A stretch of DNA of 64,000 nt from Hyaloscypha bicolor E (lineage: Eukaryota > Ascomycota > Leotiomycetes > Helotiales > Hyaloscyphaceae): positions 989,542 through 1,053,541 of the forward strand of contig NW_020194519.1 in the NCBI RefSeq assembly GCF_002865645.1. The letters run 5' to 3'. The translations under genes and the position numbers were made by a program. The notes below the pieces were generated by a model. The model made no database searches. It was given only the letters and a program-made list of their open reading frames with translations, and was not told the origin of the DNA. Below, in pieces: positions 1-11,282 of the stretch. Each line of letters begins with the position of its first letter. Position 1 is the first letter of the stretch.

Positions 1-1041
1 GCCGAACTAAATCCATAAACCTTACTTATTACTTAGCTACCTTCTTTCCCTTACTTTTGCATATTATCCCATTCGTCCATTACCTTTTTAGATATCGTTC
101 CAAGCTCTTGATTAATCAACCAAGTACGGCAAGCTAAAAAAATATCCTCGTTGTCCAGATAGGAGGCACTAGCTCTTTTACCACCCCTAGTTTCCTGTAG
201 AATGCCATGCTACTATCGATAGTAATTAAATAGCCCCTTAATTTGCCGAGCTAGTGTCTTTCCATTATTAAAGCAATAATTACTGGAAGCTACTAAGAGT
301 GATGCATTAACCCTTCTAAGTCGATATTGCCCTAGCTTTAGAAGCTATTAGCTATATTGCCGGAGTAAGTATAAGTCAGCGATTATACGTGAAGTATATA
401 GCTCTTTGGTTTGAGCTAGCTTAATATCCATATCGTCAAGGACTTCTTGGTAAGTCATTCGTACGTCTAGAGCTTCGTTATCTCCGCAAGCGTTTCCAAT
501 AAGGGCATCCAAAAGTAGCTCGTTGGTTTTATCGTCTTTATCTTCAAGCCTTTGCTCTTCCCTTAATTGCATATCCCTAGGGATATTAATTAGCCTCCTG
601 ACAATACCGAATTATAGCTTCTTTTATTTAAGAGGTGGTACAATTATAGGGGTCTTAAGCCTACTAGATTACTCTGTAACTTGAGTATCTTTTGCCCTCT
701 AATCATATATATGTCTTTATTGAGTTCTCAATGGCTTTGCTAATTCCTTTATTATTTTGGAGATATAGGAGCCTCTGGAAGCTAGAAATAATATTAGTAT
801 ACTTATATTATAATATAAAAATAAGAAACTTACTAGTCTGTTCTGTAAGTCTTTGCTCTCGCTATGCGAATATAGGCTTCTCCAAAATAATCGTCTTATT
901 ACCACTAATAATAAGCTTTTGCTGAGCTCAAAAGAAAGTCGAATCTTCAAGCTCTACTTCATTGCTTTGTTCAATATCTGATTCATTAGAATCATCCTCT
1001 ATATTAGAGGGTTTCCCATACCGTTCGTCAATAGATACTTG

Positions 1042-1390
1042 TATTGGAAAGTAATCGATTTATTAATGGAAAATTAATATATTAGAGGTTAATAATCTGT
1101 AGAATGACTAGATACAGGAGAGTGAAGTGTAAAAACAGAGGAAAAGTGTCTAAAGTAAGGGATTTATTCCCATTACCCTTCGGCGATACCGGTAATACCG
1201 AGCCCGCTTTCTCCAATACATTATTAATCAGCTAATAAATCAAAAGTAATCAAAATGACGATATACTAGTAAGCTTGGTAAGCTCAGCGAGTGACGCATG
1301 ACAAATGAGAGTGGAGAACCCTAAATTAGTGGTTAAACCTGGTGCTGGAAGGACTAGTGAGCTAGCTATGGTAGCGTACTAATTTTAACA
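1042..1390 (-). repeat. LTR of Copia-1a (3' LTR in element orientation)
   Basis: Direct repeat of 5820-6168, same length. The two LTRs differ mostly by transitions, as expected if RIP acted after insertion. Internal landmark: a stretch with TTCGGCGATACCGGTAATAC about 150 bp in. The coding region of the element ends only about 10 bp from this LTR. Confidence 0.92.
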
Positions 1391-1400
1391 CGCCTCCTCC

Positions 1401-4400
1401 TTATAGTCGAGGTTCGATGTCAGTAAGGCTAATAAGCCCCAATTTCGATCGTAGCAGTTCAAAAGCCGGTCTAGGGAGTGGTTTGGTGAGAATATCGGCC
1501 GTTATTTCCCCCGTAGGAACGTACTTGAGATCGATTTCCTTGGTATTAATGTGGTCCCTAATAAAATGGTGTCTAATATTAATATGCTTGGTTTTTTGCG
1601 AAAATCGGGCATTCGTAGCTAGATCCATAGCTCCCTGAGCGTCCGTTTTTACCTCGATTAAGCCTATAGGAATCGATATTTCCTTAAACAGTTACTTTAG
1701 CCATAAAGCTTCTTTGATTACCGGCGTCAGGGCGATATATTCAGCTATAATAGTGGCTATAGCGACAGTTTTTTGCTTGGTACTAGCCCAGCTAATAGAA
1801 CCACCAAATAGGGTAAAAACCATGCCGGAGGTTAATTTGCGATCCTATAAATCGCCTCCATAATCGGTATCTGAGTACCCTATAAGCCCTTTATTAGACA
1901 AAGTATTATATAGAATGCCCATATCAGGTAACCCCTTAATATATTACATTATACGCTTCTGTACGGTACCATGCAATGCTTTAGGACACGAATTAGAACG
2001 TCCTAAGTACCCTGCGGCAAAGCAGAAATCGGGTCGTAAAGCTAATAATGGCCATATAAGTAATCCAGTTCGACTTTAATATTTAGTAATATTAATATCA
2101 ATTCTATTAGATGCCATAGGTTCGGCCATTAGAGTAGTAATGGGCATGTAACCTTCCATTTAATATCTTAGGAGCATGTCTATAAGATATCGATTTTGGT
2201 ATAAAAACACCGAACCGTCCCGCAAACGTACGATTTCCATACCCAGAAGCGTTTTGATTTCTCCCATATTAGTTATATCAAACTTCTAATATAATTAAGC
2301 TTTGATTCTGTTAATATGGTTCATATTTTTTCCTATAATAATTATGTTATTCACGTAAATAGTAATTAGAATTAGTAGCTAATTAACCTCGTGTTTCCGG
2401 TGGATATAGAGCGCTAGATTACTAAGTGATCACTGGAACCTAATAGAGTAGAAAAAACGATCGATTACCTAATACCAAACCCTAGGGGCTTGTTTCAGGC
2501 CATAAATGCTCTTCCGTAAGCAGTAAATAAGGTTTATTCCTTTAGTAAAACCAGGAGATTATTCCATATAGTACTCTTCTTCCAATTCTCTATATAGGAA
2601 CGCTATCTAAATATCTATTTATTAGATATATAGCCCATATTTAGCCGCTAGGGCTAATATAATTCGAATGGTAGAAAGCCTAGTAACTAGTGCAAACGTT
2701 TCAAAGTAATCTACGCCATATTCTTGCGTATAGCCTTATACTATAAGCCTAGATTTATAGCGTCCATTAGACTTGATTTTGAAGATCTAGCGGCATCCGA
2801 TAGTTTTTTAGTATTTTCATACCACTAGATTCCAGGTATGATTCCGTAAATGGAAGTCTAGTTCCTTCTTAATCAAAGGTCTCCAAAGATAGGTATCTGG
2901 ACTAGAGAAAGCTCCTTTAATTAATAATAGAATTTTGGAAGCTTCTGTATTCTGGTTACTAACTATTAAAGCTCGGTAATCTACTATTTCCCCGGTAATT
3001 CTAGTCGATTTCAGACGTCTAGGGAGTAGTTTATCCCTAAAACTAACTATTTTGGGCGCCTCCTAATTTATAGAACCCTGTTCAGAAGCACCTGTGGGTA
3101 CTACAGGTTCTTGGTTATTCTCAAATAGGGGCTCAGGGGGCTCGCTTAGGTCAGGAGTACCCCTAATTGCGTTACGTGACGCGTTTTCAGTAGTACCCCC
3201 TTTAGTATTGGAGTGATTTTCTCTATCGTTTTCTAATGGATTATTAAGCTATTAATTTCCAGTATCAATAATAATAGTATCTCCGTAATCTGTATCGGGG
3301 TTATCCGAATTATCGGTGGAACCATCGTCAGATTCTATAGTAGTTCCTACTAGTCTTCTGTATAGCTAGGATACTAGGTTTAGGAGTAAAACTCCCTTAA
3401 TGTATTCTTTAATAATATAATAATTGGAAATAACGAATATCCGCTTATACGGGTTCCAAATTCGGTATCTAGAACCACTATAGCCGGTAAAAATGCCCCT
3501 AAAGGCTTTGGCCATATGCTTATGCTATAAAGCTATTTTCTTAGGTATATAAACGTATACCAAGGAGCCAAATATATATAAGTTAGAAACGTCCGGTTTA
3601 GCCCCATAAAACGCTTTATACGAAGTCATACCAATTTTAGGCAGGTAGTACTAATTATAGGCGTAAATCCCATATATAGCGGCTTCCTCCCAAAACTCGT
3701 ATGGTAAGCCCGATTATTCTAGCTCTATATACTCTAATTCAATAATCATATATATACTATATTTAGAAATACTATTCTACTCAGGTATATAAGTAGTAGT
3801 TAGTTCTAAGCGAATACCCTTTAATTTATACTATTCCTTGATTTGGCCTAATACAAATTCCGGAGTATTATTAAGATATAGGCATTTAACTTTATTTCCA
3901 GTTTAGGTTTTAGAGAAGGTAACCTGATTTTGGAGATTAGTAAAATAGCTCTTTCTATCCGAATTATATACTACTATATAATATTTAGATCCCTTATAGG
4001 TAGTAGATAGCATATAAGTATTTCCACTAAGGGAGGCTACCCTTAATAGCCCCCATATATTAATTATAATATATTCTCCTGGAAGCAGTTTTTTAGGGTA
4101 TAAATCGCTTATACTAGCCCTAGTAATTTTGCTCATATTATAGGGATTACAGTCAAACGGGTTTTGATTTTTGAATTAGAGTCTATTAATGTGGTTTACT
4201 AATTCCAGGATATACTTTGTATTCAGGTAGCTATATCTCTGGTACCAGGTTTCCAGGGAGGCTAGCACATCCGATTTTAATGATTTTAGGGTACGCCCTA
4301 AACCAAATTAGTCAAGCTAATATAATCCAGTAGATAGTTTATATATACCGGTTACTATAATCGTTTTATTATTAATAATATGGGCTTTCCCAGTAGAAAA

Positions 4401-5774
4401 ATTAATGCTTCCTCTAGCTTGGGTAATTTTGGGAATTAATAATAATAACGTGTTTCGGAATTGGGGGCTATATAGTATGTTATTTAGCTATACTTTTAGC
4501 TCAGGAGTAGTAAATAGAATAATAGTTCCCTTACCCTTAATAAGAATCGTGGATTCATTACTAAGGGTAATAGGGAATGGTTTCACATCTTCGTAAGTAA
4601 TAAAGGAGCTTTTACTCCCCGTAAAATGGTCCGTAGCGCCCGAATTAATATACTAGATATTCGCAAAATTATTATTATGTAATTAGCTATTAAGCAGGGC
4701 ACTAAATATTAATTTTCTAGTAGTTGATTTTTTGGCAGTATAGGCCTTTTTATAGACAGTTAATAGAGCTAATAGAGCTAATAGCATCTCCTAATTAGTG
4801 GAATTAGAGTTCTTTCTATTAGAATTAAAGTAATCCTGGGCTAATTTATATATAGTATAATCTTTAATATTATATTCTTTGAATTTGTGGAATATATAAT
4901 AGGCATTTGGATCTCTTTCACGCTTCGGCTTATTATTTGACTAATTTTCACTACCCCCTTGGATAGCTAGTACCTTTGGAGTAATATCTGGGTTAAAAGC
5001 GGGAGGTTTAGCCCTGAGCTTTTCCTCCTTAGTAGAAGCGTCCGCTTTAAGTAATTCCAGCTTTAATTTATTAACGTTAGCTCTAATGGAATTCAGGAAG
5101 GGCTTATATAAGTCGTATTCCTTTAGGAAGCCACGAATCAGGTATCCGGATACAGAAACGTCCGAAATCGATCTATTTACTTCCTTGATTTCAGCTATCT
5201 TGTAACTAATACGGTTAATAAAGTCGTCCATTCCCATAGTAGTATTAAACGTAATAGTTTCTATTTATTAAAGGTATAGGGCTTCCTTTTAAGCTTTTAG
5301 CTATCTAGCTTTAGCTTGAATCTGGCTCCAAATTTGGTATGCGAGCTTGATTTCCTTGAATTATTACCAGGTATTATGAGTAATAAGTAAACTTAGTACC
5401 GCTCTGGCGATTGCAAATTAACGAGTAATCGATTTATCGTCCTTTGGGCCTGCTTCTATGAGAGCAGGAGCTTAATCAGGATTAACAAATTACCATAGAT
5501 CTTCGACAATAAAGAGGTTCATAGTATCGTCTATCCAGGAGTAGATATTGTCGTCCGAGAGAGGCTCAATTTTCGTACCTTTATAGGTAATATGGGTTAA
5601 TTTTTTGGAATCCGGCATATTAGATTTTGCGGAGAATTTCTGGCCGAAAATGGCTATGTTTTTGGCGAATTCTGCTGACGCGAAGCCGAACTGATAGGTG
5701 AAATTCACCAAAATTAACGATTTTAATGATTTTTGGAAATGGTTTTGGAATGGACAAGCGAGTACTAAGGTCAA
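1401..5774 (-). pseudogene. Copia-1a gag-pol polyprotein (RIP-inactivated)
   Basis: Minus-strand polyprotein in Ty1/Copia order. Gag-like residues lie at about 4941-5774 (open blocks at 5490-5774 and 4941-5237, the latter starting MGMDDFINRISYKIAEIKE). A protease-like INSGATDHFTG lies near 4620-4660; the catalytic Asp of D-S-G reads Asn, as expected from RIP. Integrase remnants cover about 3350-4140. Reverse transcriptase (RVT_2 type) shows GYTQEYGVDYFETFA near 2700, YGLKQAPRVWY near 2480 and YVNNIIIIG near 2340, where an Asp pair would be expected. The RNase H end is well preserved at 1401-1628 with KTKHINIRHHFIRDHI and ADILTKPLPRPAFE. Dozens of TAA/TAG/TGA codons interrupt the frame, nearly all explainable by C-to-T or G-to-A change. 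No functional protein is expected. Confidence 0.9.
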
Positions 5775-5819
5775 GTAACGCTTGGATCGCTTAGTAAAGC
5801 ACTAGCCGGGCTCAGAACC

Positions 5820-6168
5820 TATTGGAAAGTGATTGATTTATTAATGGAAAATTAATATATTAGAGGTTAATAATCTGTAGAATGACTAGATACAGGAGAG
5901 TAAAGTGTAAAAACAGAGGAAAAGTATCTAAAGTAAGGGATTTATTCCCATTACCCTTCGGCGATACCGGTAATACCGAGCCCGCTTTCTCCGATACATT
6001 ATCAATTAGCTAATAAATCAAAAGTAATCAAAATGACGATATACTAGTAAGCTTGGTAAGCTCAGCGAGTGACGCATGACAAATGAGAGTGGAGAACCCT
6101 AAATTAGTGGTTGAACCTGGTGCTGGAAGGACTGGTGAGCTAGCTATGGTAGCGTACCAATTTCAATA
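5820..6168 (-). repeat. LTR of Copia-1a (5' LTR in element orientation)
   Basis: Direct repeat of 1042-1390. On the minus strand the LTR is followed by GGTTCTGAGCCCGG, which resembles the primer-binding region of many Copia elements. That reading is tentative because the expected leading TG is lost or mutated. Confidence 0.92.
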
Positions 6169-6266
6169 GCTTGGATTGCAGCTTCTTTAGCTATGGTGAG
6201 AACTGTAATTGAATCAAGAGTCGAATCAGCTCGCTTGCGTTTCTGAAGCCTCACAGAGGTAGCCAT

Positions 6267-6929
6267 TGGAAGTATGCAAAAGGGGCACTTGATTGGGTTT
6301 GTGGTTGTTGAGGTATTAATATAATTATGGAAGAGCGGTCAACTTAGGGGGGCAGTCACGTGACAACCAAAGTAAAAAAACGACCATACAAAACGCCAAT
6401 ATATTTGCTCGCTTAATCACGTGCATTATAACTTCCTTAATAATAAAGATATTATAATTTTGAGAACATAGAATTAATTCCTATAGTATATAGTATAGTT
6501 TTAATTAATACAATTTATATTAATTAGTATTATAGTGGTTTTTTTTTTTTTTTGTCGCTTTTGGATCGGACTGACTATATTAGACTTCTAATAATCTAAA
6601 GGTTTAAACTATATATATATTAGTATTAATATATATAAAAATATTTAGAAAATATTAGATAATTATTTAATAGAATTTAAGAATATTTTACTTACTTTCC
6701 TATTTTCTTTTTTTTTTCTATATTAGAAGACTTATTAGTAATATATATATCTAAGCCGTCTTTATTAGAATTAGAAAGTTCTAATATTTTAAGGGCTTCT
6801 TAATTATCTTTCTAATTAGAAAGAATCTCCTTATTTCAAAGATTCTAGTTCCCTAGTCTCTGATTTTTACTAATAGGATTGCTATTATTATTAAGTTCTT
6901 AAGTCGAGGTAATTCTAGAAGTATTATAG
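6267..6929. other. AT-rich, RIP-affected gap without a gene
   Basis: Contains the upstream region of the transposase-like pseudogene, a GGGGGGCAGTCACGTGAC stretch at about 6343-6360 that could be a transposon terminus, a run of T at about 6541-6554, and then AT-rich sequence without open frames. The left end of the hAT MITE that ends at 7187 should lie in or near here, but I could not identify it. Confidence 0.5.
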
Positions 6930-7187
6930 AGGTTCGGCTCGCTTACTAAGCGCCGCTACTACTTGATTGGGTGGCGAGGTGGCGCTAGAGCGGGAGTGCC
7001 CGGGGCTTTGCCTAATAAGGCTAGCTCGTCACGTACGCACATCACGTGTACACTACTCAAAGTATTTATGAATATTCATGAATAGCTTGATTAGAATATA
7101 AGTAGAATATAAGTAGTGGGAATTTTTGATGAATAGAATATGAGTAGGGGCCACTACTCTACTCTACTCTATTCATTGTTTACACTG
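6930..7187 (-). mobile_element. hAT-type MITE, right part (family shared with 53310-53784 and 45821-46545)
   Basis: The right end reads inward on the minus strand as CAGTGTAAACAATGAATAGA followed by three GTAGA repeats. It matches the terminus CAGTGTGTCAAATGAGTAGA of the element at 53310. The interior also matches the other two copies: a GCTCGCTTACTAAG segment, then TTGATTGGGTGGCGAGGTGGCGC and a CACGTG site. The expected 8-bp target duplication would be TCGGCATA (7188-7195), but the partner copy and left terminus were not found, so the left boundary is approximate. Confidence 0.65.
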
Positions 7188-7274
7188 TCGGCATACTACC
7201 CCCCCGGTGAGGTTGAATCCTCTTGGATAGCCTGAGTTGTCTGCACCAAATGTCCTCGCAAGCAGCTGCCGATG

Positions 7275-7411
7275 TGTGACCCCCCATATACCAATACGAG
7301 CGATTTCCCATTCGGGGCCCCCGATTAGGGAATCGGACGCTACGATTAGGGAATGGGAGCTTCTTTACGAATCGGGCCCCCGATTCCCAATCGCTCGATA
7401 TTTGGGTATCG
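7275..7411. repeat. Left terminal inverted repeat of the GINGER-like element
   Basis: Near-identical to the reverse complement of 9837-9999 over the first 105 or so bases, then the two diverge by small indels. Contains repeated motifs GGGCCCCCGATT and CGATTAGGGAAT and ends near TATTTGGGTATCGGG. Confidence 0.88.
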
Positions 7412-7693
7412 GGCCTGAAGGAGCTGAATTCCCCTTATTTACTAGCTCATTCAGCCCTATATTCTTTACTCCACCACACCTCATATCTTGATTCTATAGG
7501 TTATAGTTTAATTTATTAATTTAAGATATTAAAGGAGGTAATAATAGGGGTAAAGACACTTCTCCAGAGCTCCCAAATATGTATGGGGCCTCTGCTCCCT
7601 TACTACCTAGATACAGTTCACAGTACAAGCACCAACTTTCCAAGCACAACCACTGATTTTATATACCTCTCAATTAATTACCTTACTTCTAAT

Positions 7694-9792
7694 ATGTCTC
7701 TTTCAACCCTTCGTTCATTCCCATCCCCACGTACGCCTCGTCAGCGTACTTATGGGAGAGCAGAGCAATATTTTGATATTACTGCTCCAGGGGCTCGTTC
7801 TTCCGGCACCCAGTTTTTACCCTCCCCTATTACTGAAGAGCCTACTGATAATTGGTCTGCTGAAGACAAAGCTGTATGGGATCAGAGGCTTGCTAAGGGG
7901 GGTAGTAAGAAAATTCTTACTGCTAGGAAACGTATAGATATTAGATAGTGGTTGCAAAATCCTAATACTCCGCTTCCTAGCGGAACCAAGGCAGAGAAAC
8001 GCTACTAGGCTAATATTAAGTACGATTCCCTTCTCTATAAGCTTCAGGACAGCCAGGTATATCGCAAGGAACACCACGATAATCGACGTAGAGAGCTTGT
8101 TCCCGCCCGGTATACCGTTTGCTATAATAACGCTTTTGAGATTCTTACTACTATCCATGAGAAATTAATATACCCTGGTTAGTACCCTCTAAAAGCTACT
8201 AATTTTTATACTAATTAAAAAATAGGCTCTAATACTATATTTGAGTATATACGGAAAATTTGGTATGGCCCATCCCGTAACGATTATGTATAGATAAGTG
8301 TACGATACGCTTACTATAATAAAGAGAAGGCTCAAAAGAATAATACGGGAGTATAGCCTATCCAATCTTATTATCTAGGCCAGTGTATGGTTCTGGATTT
8401 AATAGATTTCCGTATAAGTATCCCTTAAGTCATATAATTTACCCCTATATTCCTTCATTTCCTGCATTTCCTATATTTCCTGCGTTTTTGAGCTTTTCCT
8501 GCGATTTTCGCGATTTTCGCAAATTTCGCAAATTCCGAACCTTTTTATCCATACTTTATTAATACTATTATAGTATGATTTGGACGGAGAATATACGTGG
8601 ATTTGGTAATTGAAATGCCACTTTTCCAAGTTCATTTGGATCCGTAGGCTCAAGGCTAAAACTACAGATAAAGCTGCGGACGAGCTTATTAAATAGCTAA
8701 ATAATAATGGGTATATCTCTATCCTAGCCTGTAATAATGGAAGAGAGTTTAAAGGCAAAGTCATTGAGGTTTATAAGCAAAGAGGGATAAAGATTATCCG
8801 TAGACGAGCTTACTATCCTTAATTACAAGGCTCTATTGAGATTGCTAATCGCATATTTAAAAGGCGCCTGCGAGCTATACAAGCGGATACTAGTATTTAA
8901 TTATAAATGTAATTACTTCCATTAATTATATGGGTTATTAATACCACTCCTATCTCTGCTTTACCTAAGGGTAATACGCCATATAAGATATGGTTTGGAC
9001 GAAAGCTACCTACTAATTTTCAAGATTATAAAGGGAATACTCGGCGTATATATATAGTACTAGGGGGGGGGGAATGAGAGTGGTACTTCTAGAGAATCGT
9101 CTATAATTGAGGTTACTAAAGGAGAGGAAAATAAAGAGAATAAGAATAGCTTATTTGTTAATCAGGAAGCTGAACTGGAGGAAGCGGCAGAGGAGATGAT
9201 TTTATCTGAACTAACCAAGAGGGTTGCGGAGCATATAAGGAAGCAGTAAGAGAAGATAGTAAAGAAGGCAAATTCCAAGGCTCTTGAGTATGCCGATTAA
9301 GAGATTATAATGCTTCAGATACCAAAACAGTATCGATTTAGTACGGAGATGGCAAGGATACTAGTAAGAGTTCTGGAGAAAACTTTAAAGGTATATACCC
9401 TATATAAATATACTTACTAAAGCTAATAAATATAGGAATACCGGCTTACTACCAAATATAGTAAACTTACCACTCTCTGGCCGCATGGTACCCTCAATAA
9501 AGTTACCTCCCAATTAACTTATTCTGAATTACCTATTACTGGGGCAGTTTACAAAAAGGATAAGATTACCTTACCAAAGGCAGTTGCCTTGGAAAATAGC
9601 CGTGGATTAATCTCGTTAGTTCAGAAGGCTGGAAGGGTATCTGAGAGAGCAAAGAAGAGAGTAGCTACTGAGCAAGCACGTGAGGATGGAGCTGGAGGAG
9701 GAGAATCAGGTGATCAAGTGGAGGGGAGGGCACCAAAAAGGGCTAAGGTAGCTATGGGAGCACCTAGACGTAGTAGGAGGCATGGCCAGTAA
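7694..9792 (+). pseudogene. Integrase-type transposase of the GINGER-like element (RIP-inactivated)
   Basis: The frame starts MSLSTLRSFPSPRTPRQRTY at 7694 and stays open to 7948. A zinc-binding region follows near 8100-8360 (IHEKLIYPG, then VRYAYYNKEKAQKNN, where two Tyr codons are probably mutated Cys). The catalytic core shows MVLDLIDFR near 8390 (first Asp), CNNGREFKGK near 8740 (second Asp now Asn, explained by TG-to-TA) and QGSIEIANRIFKRRLRAIQA near 8830 (Glu kept), then YKIWFGRKLPTNFQ near 8985. A C-rich/T-rich low-complexity stretch at about 8430-8530 breaks the core and shifts the frame. The tail is open at 9589-9792 with a basic end (APKRAKVAMGAPRRSRRHGQ), possibly a nuclear signal. 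It would cut and paste the element; now non-functional. Confidence 0.72.
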
Positions 9793-9836
9793 AGCTTAGT
9801 ATGGGTGAAGTGTCTTTAATATATCCTCATTTTGTT

Positions 9837-9999
9837 ATTCCCGATACCCAAATATTACCCGATTGGGCAATCGGGCCCCTGATTCCCTAATCGGACGCCC
9901 GATTCGTAAAGAAGCTCCCATTCCCTAATCGTAGCGTCCGATTCCCTAATCGGGGGCCCCGATTGGGAAATCGCTCGTATTGGTGTATGGGGGGTCACA
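9837..9999. repeat. Right terminal inverted repeat of the GINGER-like element
   Basis: Reverse complement begins TGTGACCCCCCATACACC and matches the left repeat. It carries one extra CGATTAGGGAATC-type unit compared with the left side. Confidence 0.88.
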
Positions 10000-10241
10000 G
10001 ATGGACATGTTGGCCACCGCCCACATTGCCACTTGGTCAGGGCGATCTTGTTGCTTTCGTTAAATCTGCCTTGGACGACATCCCAGTATATACCATCAGC
10101 TAGCATTCGACGTGATACGAGGTATATCGAATTCGGTCCCCAGCTTCCTAGGCCATTGGGATACAGCAGCCGCTCATGAGCGTACATAGGTACTCTATGC
10201 ATATGCCCCGGTACTGTCAAGTTATAGGTTCTCACCAGCAA

Positions 10242-11282
10242 AAGTGTTTGTGAAATGCAACAGGAGTCGATCCCAGCCTATCCCGTACCCAAATTGCCTT
10301 CAAGGGACTTCGAGTAGAACCCAGGAAAACTCCAGGTGAAAAATTAGCCGAACTTTGAAAGGGGGGTCGTCCACGTGATCAAACGTCCAGAGAACAAGTT
10401 ATTTTTGGCAGTGCGACCTTTCTATACTTGCGCCCAACTTAGGCAGCCAAGTGGGCTATTGCGTTGCACCATTGTCATAAAATGGCCATCAAACACTAGG
10501 CTAGCTCGGGAGAGCGTGGGAAGGATTGGAGCATGCGGATCGGTTGAGAGGAGAACAGTTAACTTTATCCATGATTACCTTTCAGCACTGGTTCAGCTGT
10601 CCCAGATACAGACCACAACTGCCACAATATTCGAGTTACGTGTGGTGATTCGAAAAAAGGGACAAGGAGGGACGTAGGGAACGACGGAACGAACAATGAC
10701 GGTGGGCACCACGAGCAGGAGAGATGCTCTAGCGCATCAGCCCTGCTCCTGCTTCCACATTGCTAAAGGTGTTGTATGCCTGGGTGTGACTGCAGATTAC
10801 CACAGCACTTTCAGTAGGAGGAGGAGCTGGTGGGGCGCAATCAGCTATGATGGATGTGCATCGGCTTTGCTTCTCGATGCATCCTGCATGTGATGACATG
10901 GAACAAGTAGTACGATGGGCGGAGACTGGAGACATGCGACATTCTCACCCCCCGATTCAATCAAGAAGTACGAACGAGGCAGATTCGGCGGAGGAGAGGG
11001 GCAATATCGACGTCTTATTCGCACTTGGCCACGATCTACAAGAATCAGTAGTCAGGCGACCAGGAATGCGAGAATGAGGAGGCGTTAGACGGATGAGCAC
11101 TCCCTCAAACGACGAGGCAGACTTTGCACTGTCAATCTAAGCACGTTGAAAGTACAAAGAGCCCCCCCCCGCTCCCAGCTAGGTCTCCTTTCCAACACCC
11201 CACACGCATTACCGATATAATCACCACAATCATTACAACAACTGCAGCCACTGCACTGGCCACCACTTTGTCGCCCAACAAG
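10242..11282. other. About 1 kb without a supported gene
   Basis: Base composition is balanced and short open frames exist on both strands, but none has a recognisable motif or intron structure. A CACGTG site is at about 10374. Simple-sequence CA/AC-rich stretches precede the ATG at 11283 and may be promoter or 5' UTR of the next gene. Confidence 0.5.

Larger units (their letters stand above)
1042..6168 (-). mobile_element. Copia-1a, full-length Ty1/Copia LTR retrotransposon
   Basis: Two direct 349-bp LTRs (1042-1390 and 5820-6168) bound a minus-strand gag-protease-integrase-RT-RNase H region. The LTRs start TATTGGAAAG (RIP form of TG) and end TTTTAACA or TTTCAATA. Flanking pentamers are ACTTG on the left and GCTTG on the right, a 5-bp target duplication with one TG-to-TA change in the left copy. 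The element sits inside the transposase-like pseudogene. It is inactive: the coding region carries many stops. The second copy of this family is at 47222-52271. Confidence 0.93.
1..6266 (-). pseudogene. RIP-degraded DDE-transposase-like gene, split by Copia-1a
   Basis: Reads on the minus strand from an ATG at 6266. The first part (6169-6266) begins MATSVRLQKRKRADSTLDS, a basic N-terminus. The frame is cut by the Copia LTR and resumes in register just left of 1042 when the element and one copy of its 5-bp target duplication are removed, with an acidic linker (IEDDSNESDIEQSN) next. Further on are stop codons explained by C-to-T change (TTT TGA, GCA TAG), a probable frameshift near 620-660, a 74-residue open stretch at 348-572, and the segment GGKRASASYLDNEDIFLAC near 120-195. 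That last segment resembles the region ahead of the DDE endonuclease domain in fungal 'DDE superfamily endonuclease' proteins. Family assignment is an inference from memory. The catalytic domain would lie left of base 1, outside the window, so it cannot be tested here. Confidence 0.45.
7275..9999 (+). mobile_element. GINGER-like DNA transposon with Gypsy-type integrase
   Basis: Long terminal inverted repeats (about 7275-7411 and 9837-9999) start TGTGACCCCCCATA on both ends, matching the TGTNR terminal rule for GINGER elements. The element is flanked by a 4-bp duplication GATG (7271-7274 and 10000-10003), and the interrupted gene reads in frame once it is removed. The interior encodes an integrase with a core like Gypsy retrotransposons but no reverse transcriptase or LTRs. 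The inverted repeats are themselves built of repeated CGATTAGGGAATCG-like palindromic units, possibly transposase binding sites. RIP stops show it is dead. Alternative: an unrelated TIR element that captured an integrase. Confidence 0.72.
7188..10241 (-). pseudogene. Unrecognised gene fragment, split by the GINGER-like element
   Basis: The minus-strand frame from about 10241 down to 10000 reads through motifs such as HMHRVPMYAHERLLYPNG and ADGIYWDVVQGRFNESN. Removing the transposon (7275-9999) and one GATG duplication joins WPTCPS to AAACEDIWCRQLRLSKR in the same frame and without a stop. The frame ends leftward at the hAT MITE terminus (7187/7188). I do not recognise the family. No ATG is visible at the start of the open stretch (the first codon used by a permissive reading is TTG), so an upstream exon or a truncated 5' end is likely. 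Reading through both sides of the insertion is the main evidence that this was a gene. Confidence 0.45.

Noticed and set aside
692..950. Overlapping open frames of about 77 codons on both strands
   Set aside because: They lie over the minus-strand transposase-like frame, have no motif, and are explained by low complexity and RIP-altered composition.
7237..7491. Open frame across the left TIR of the GINGER-like element
   Set aside because: It spans the host/transposon junction and consists mostly of TIR sequence; the reverse frame at 9855-10241 likewise runs into the right TIR.
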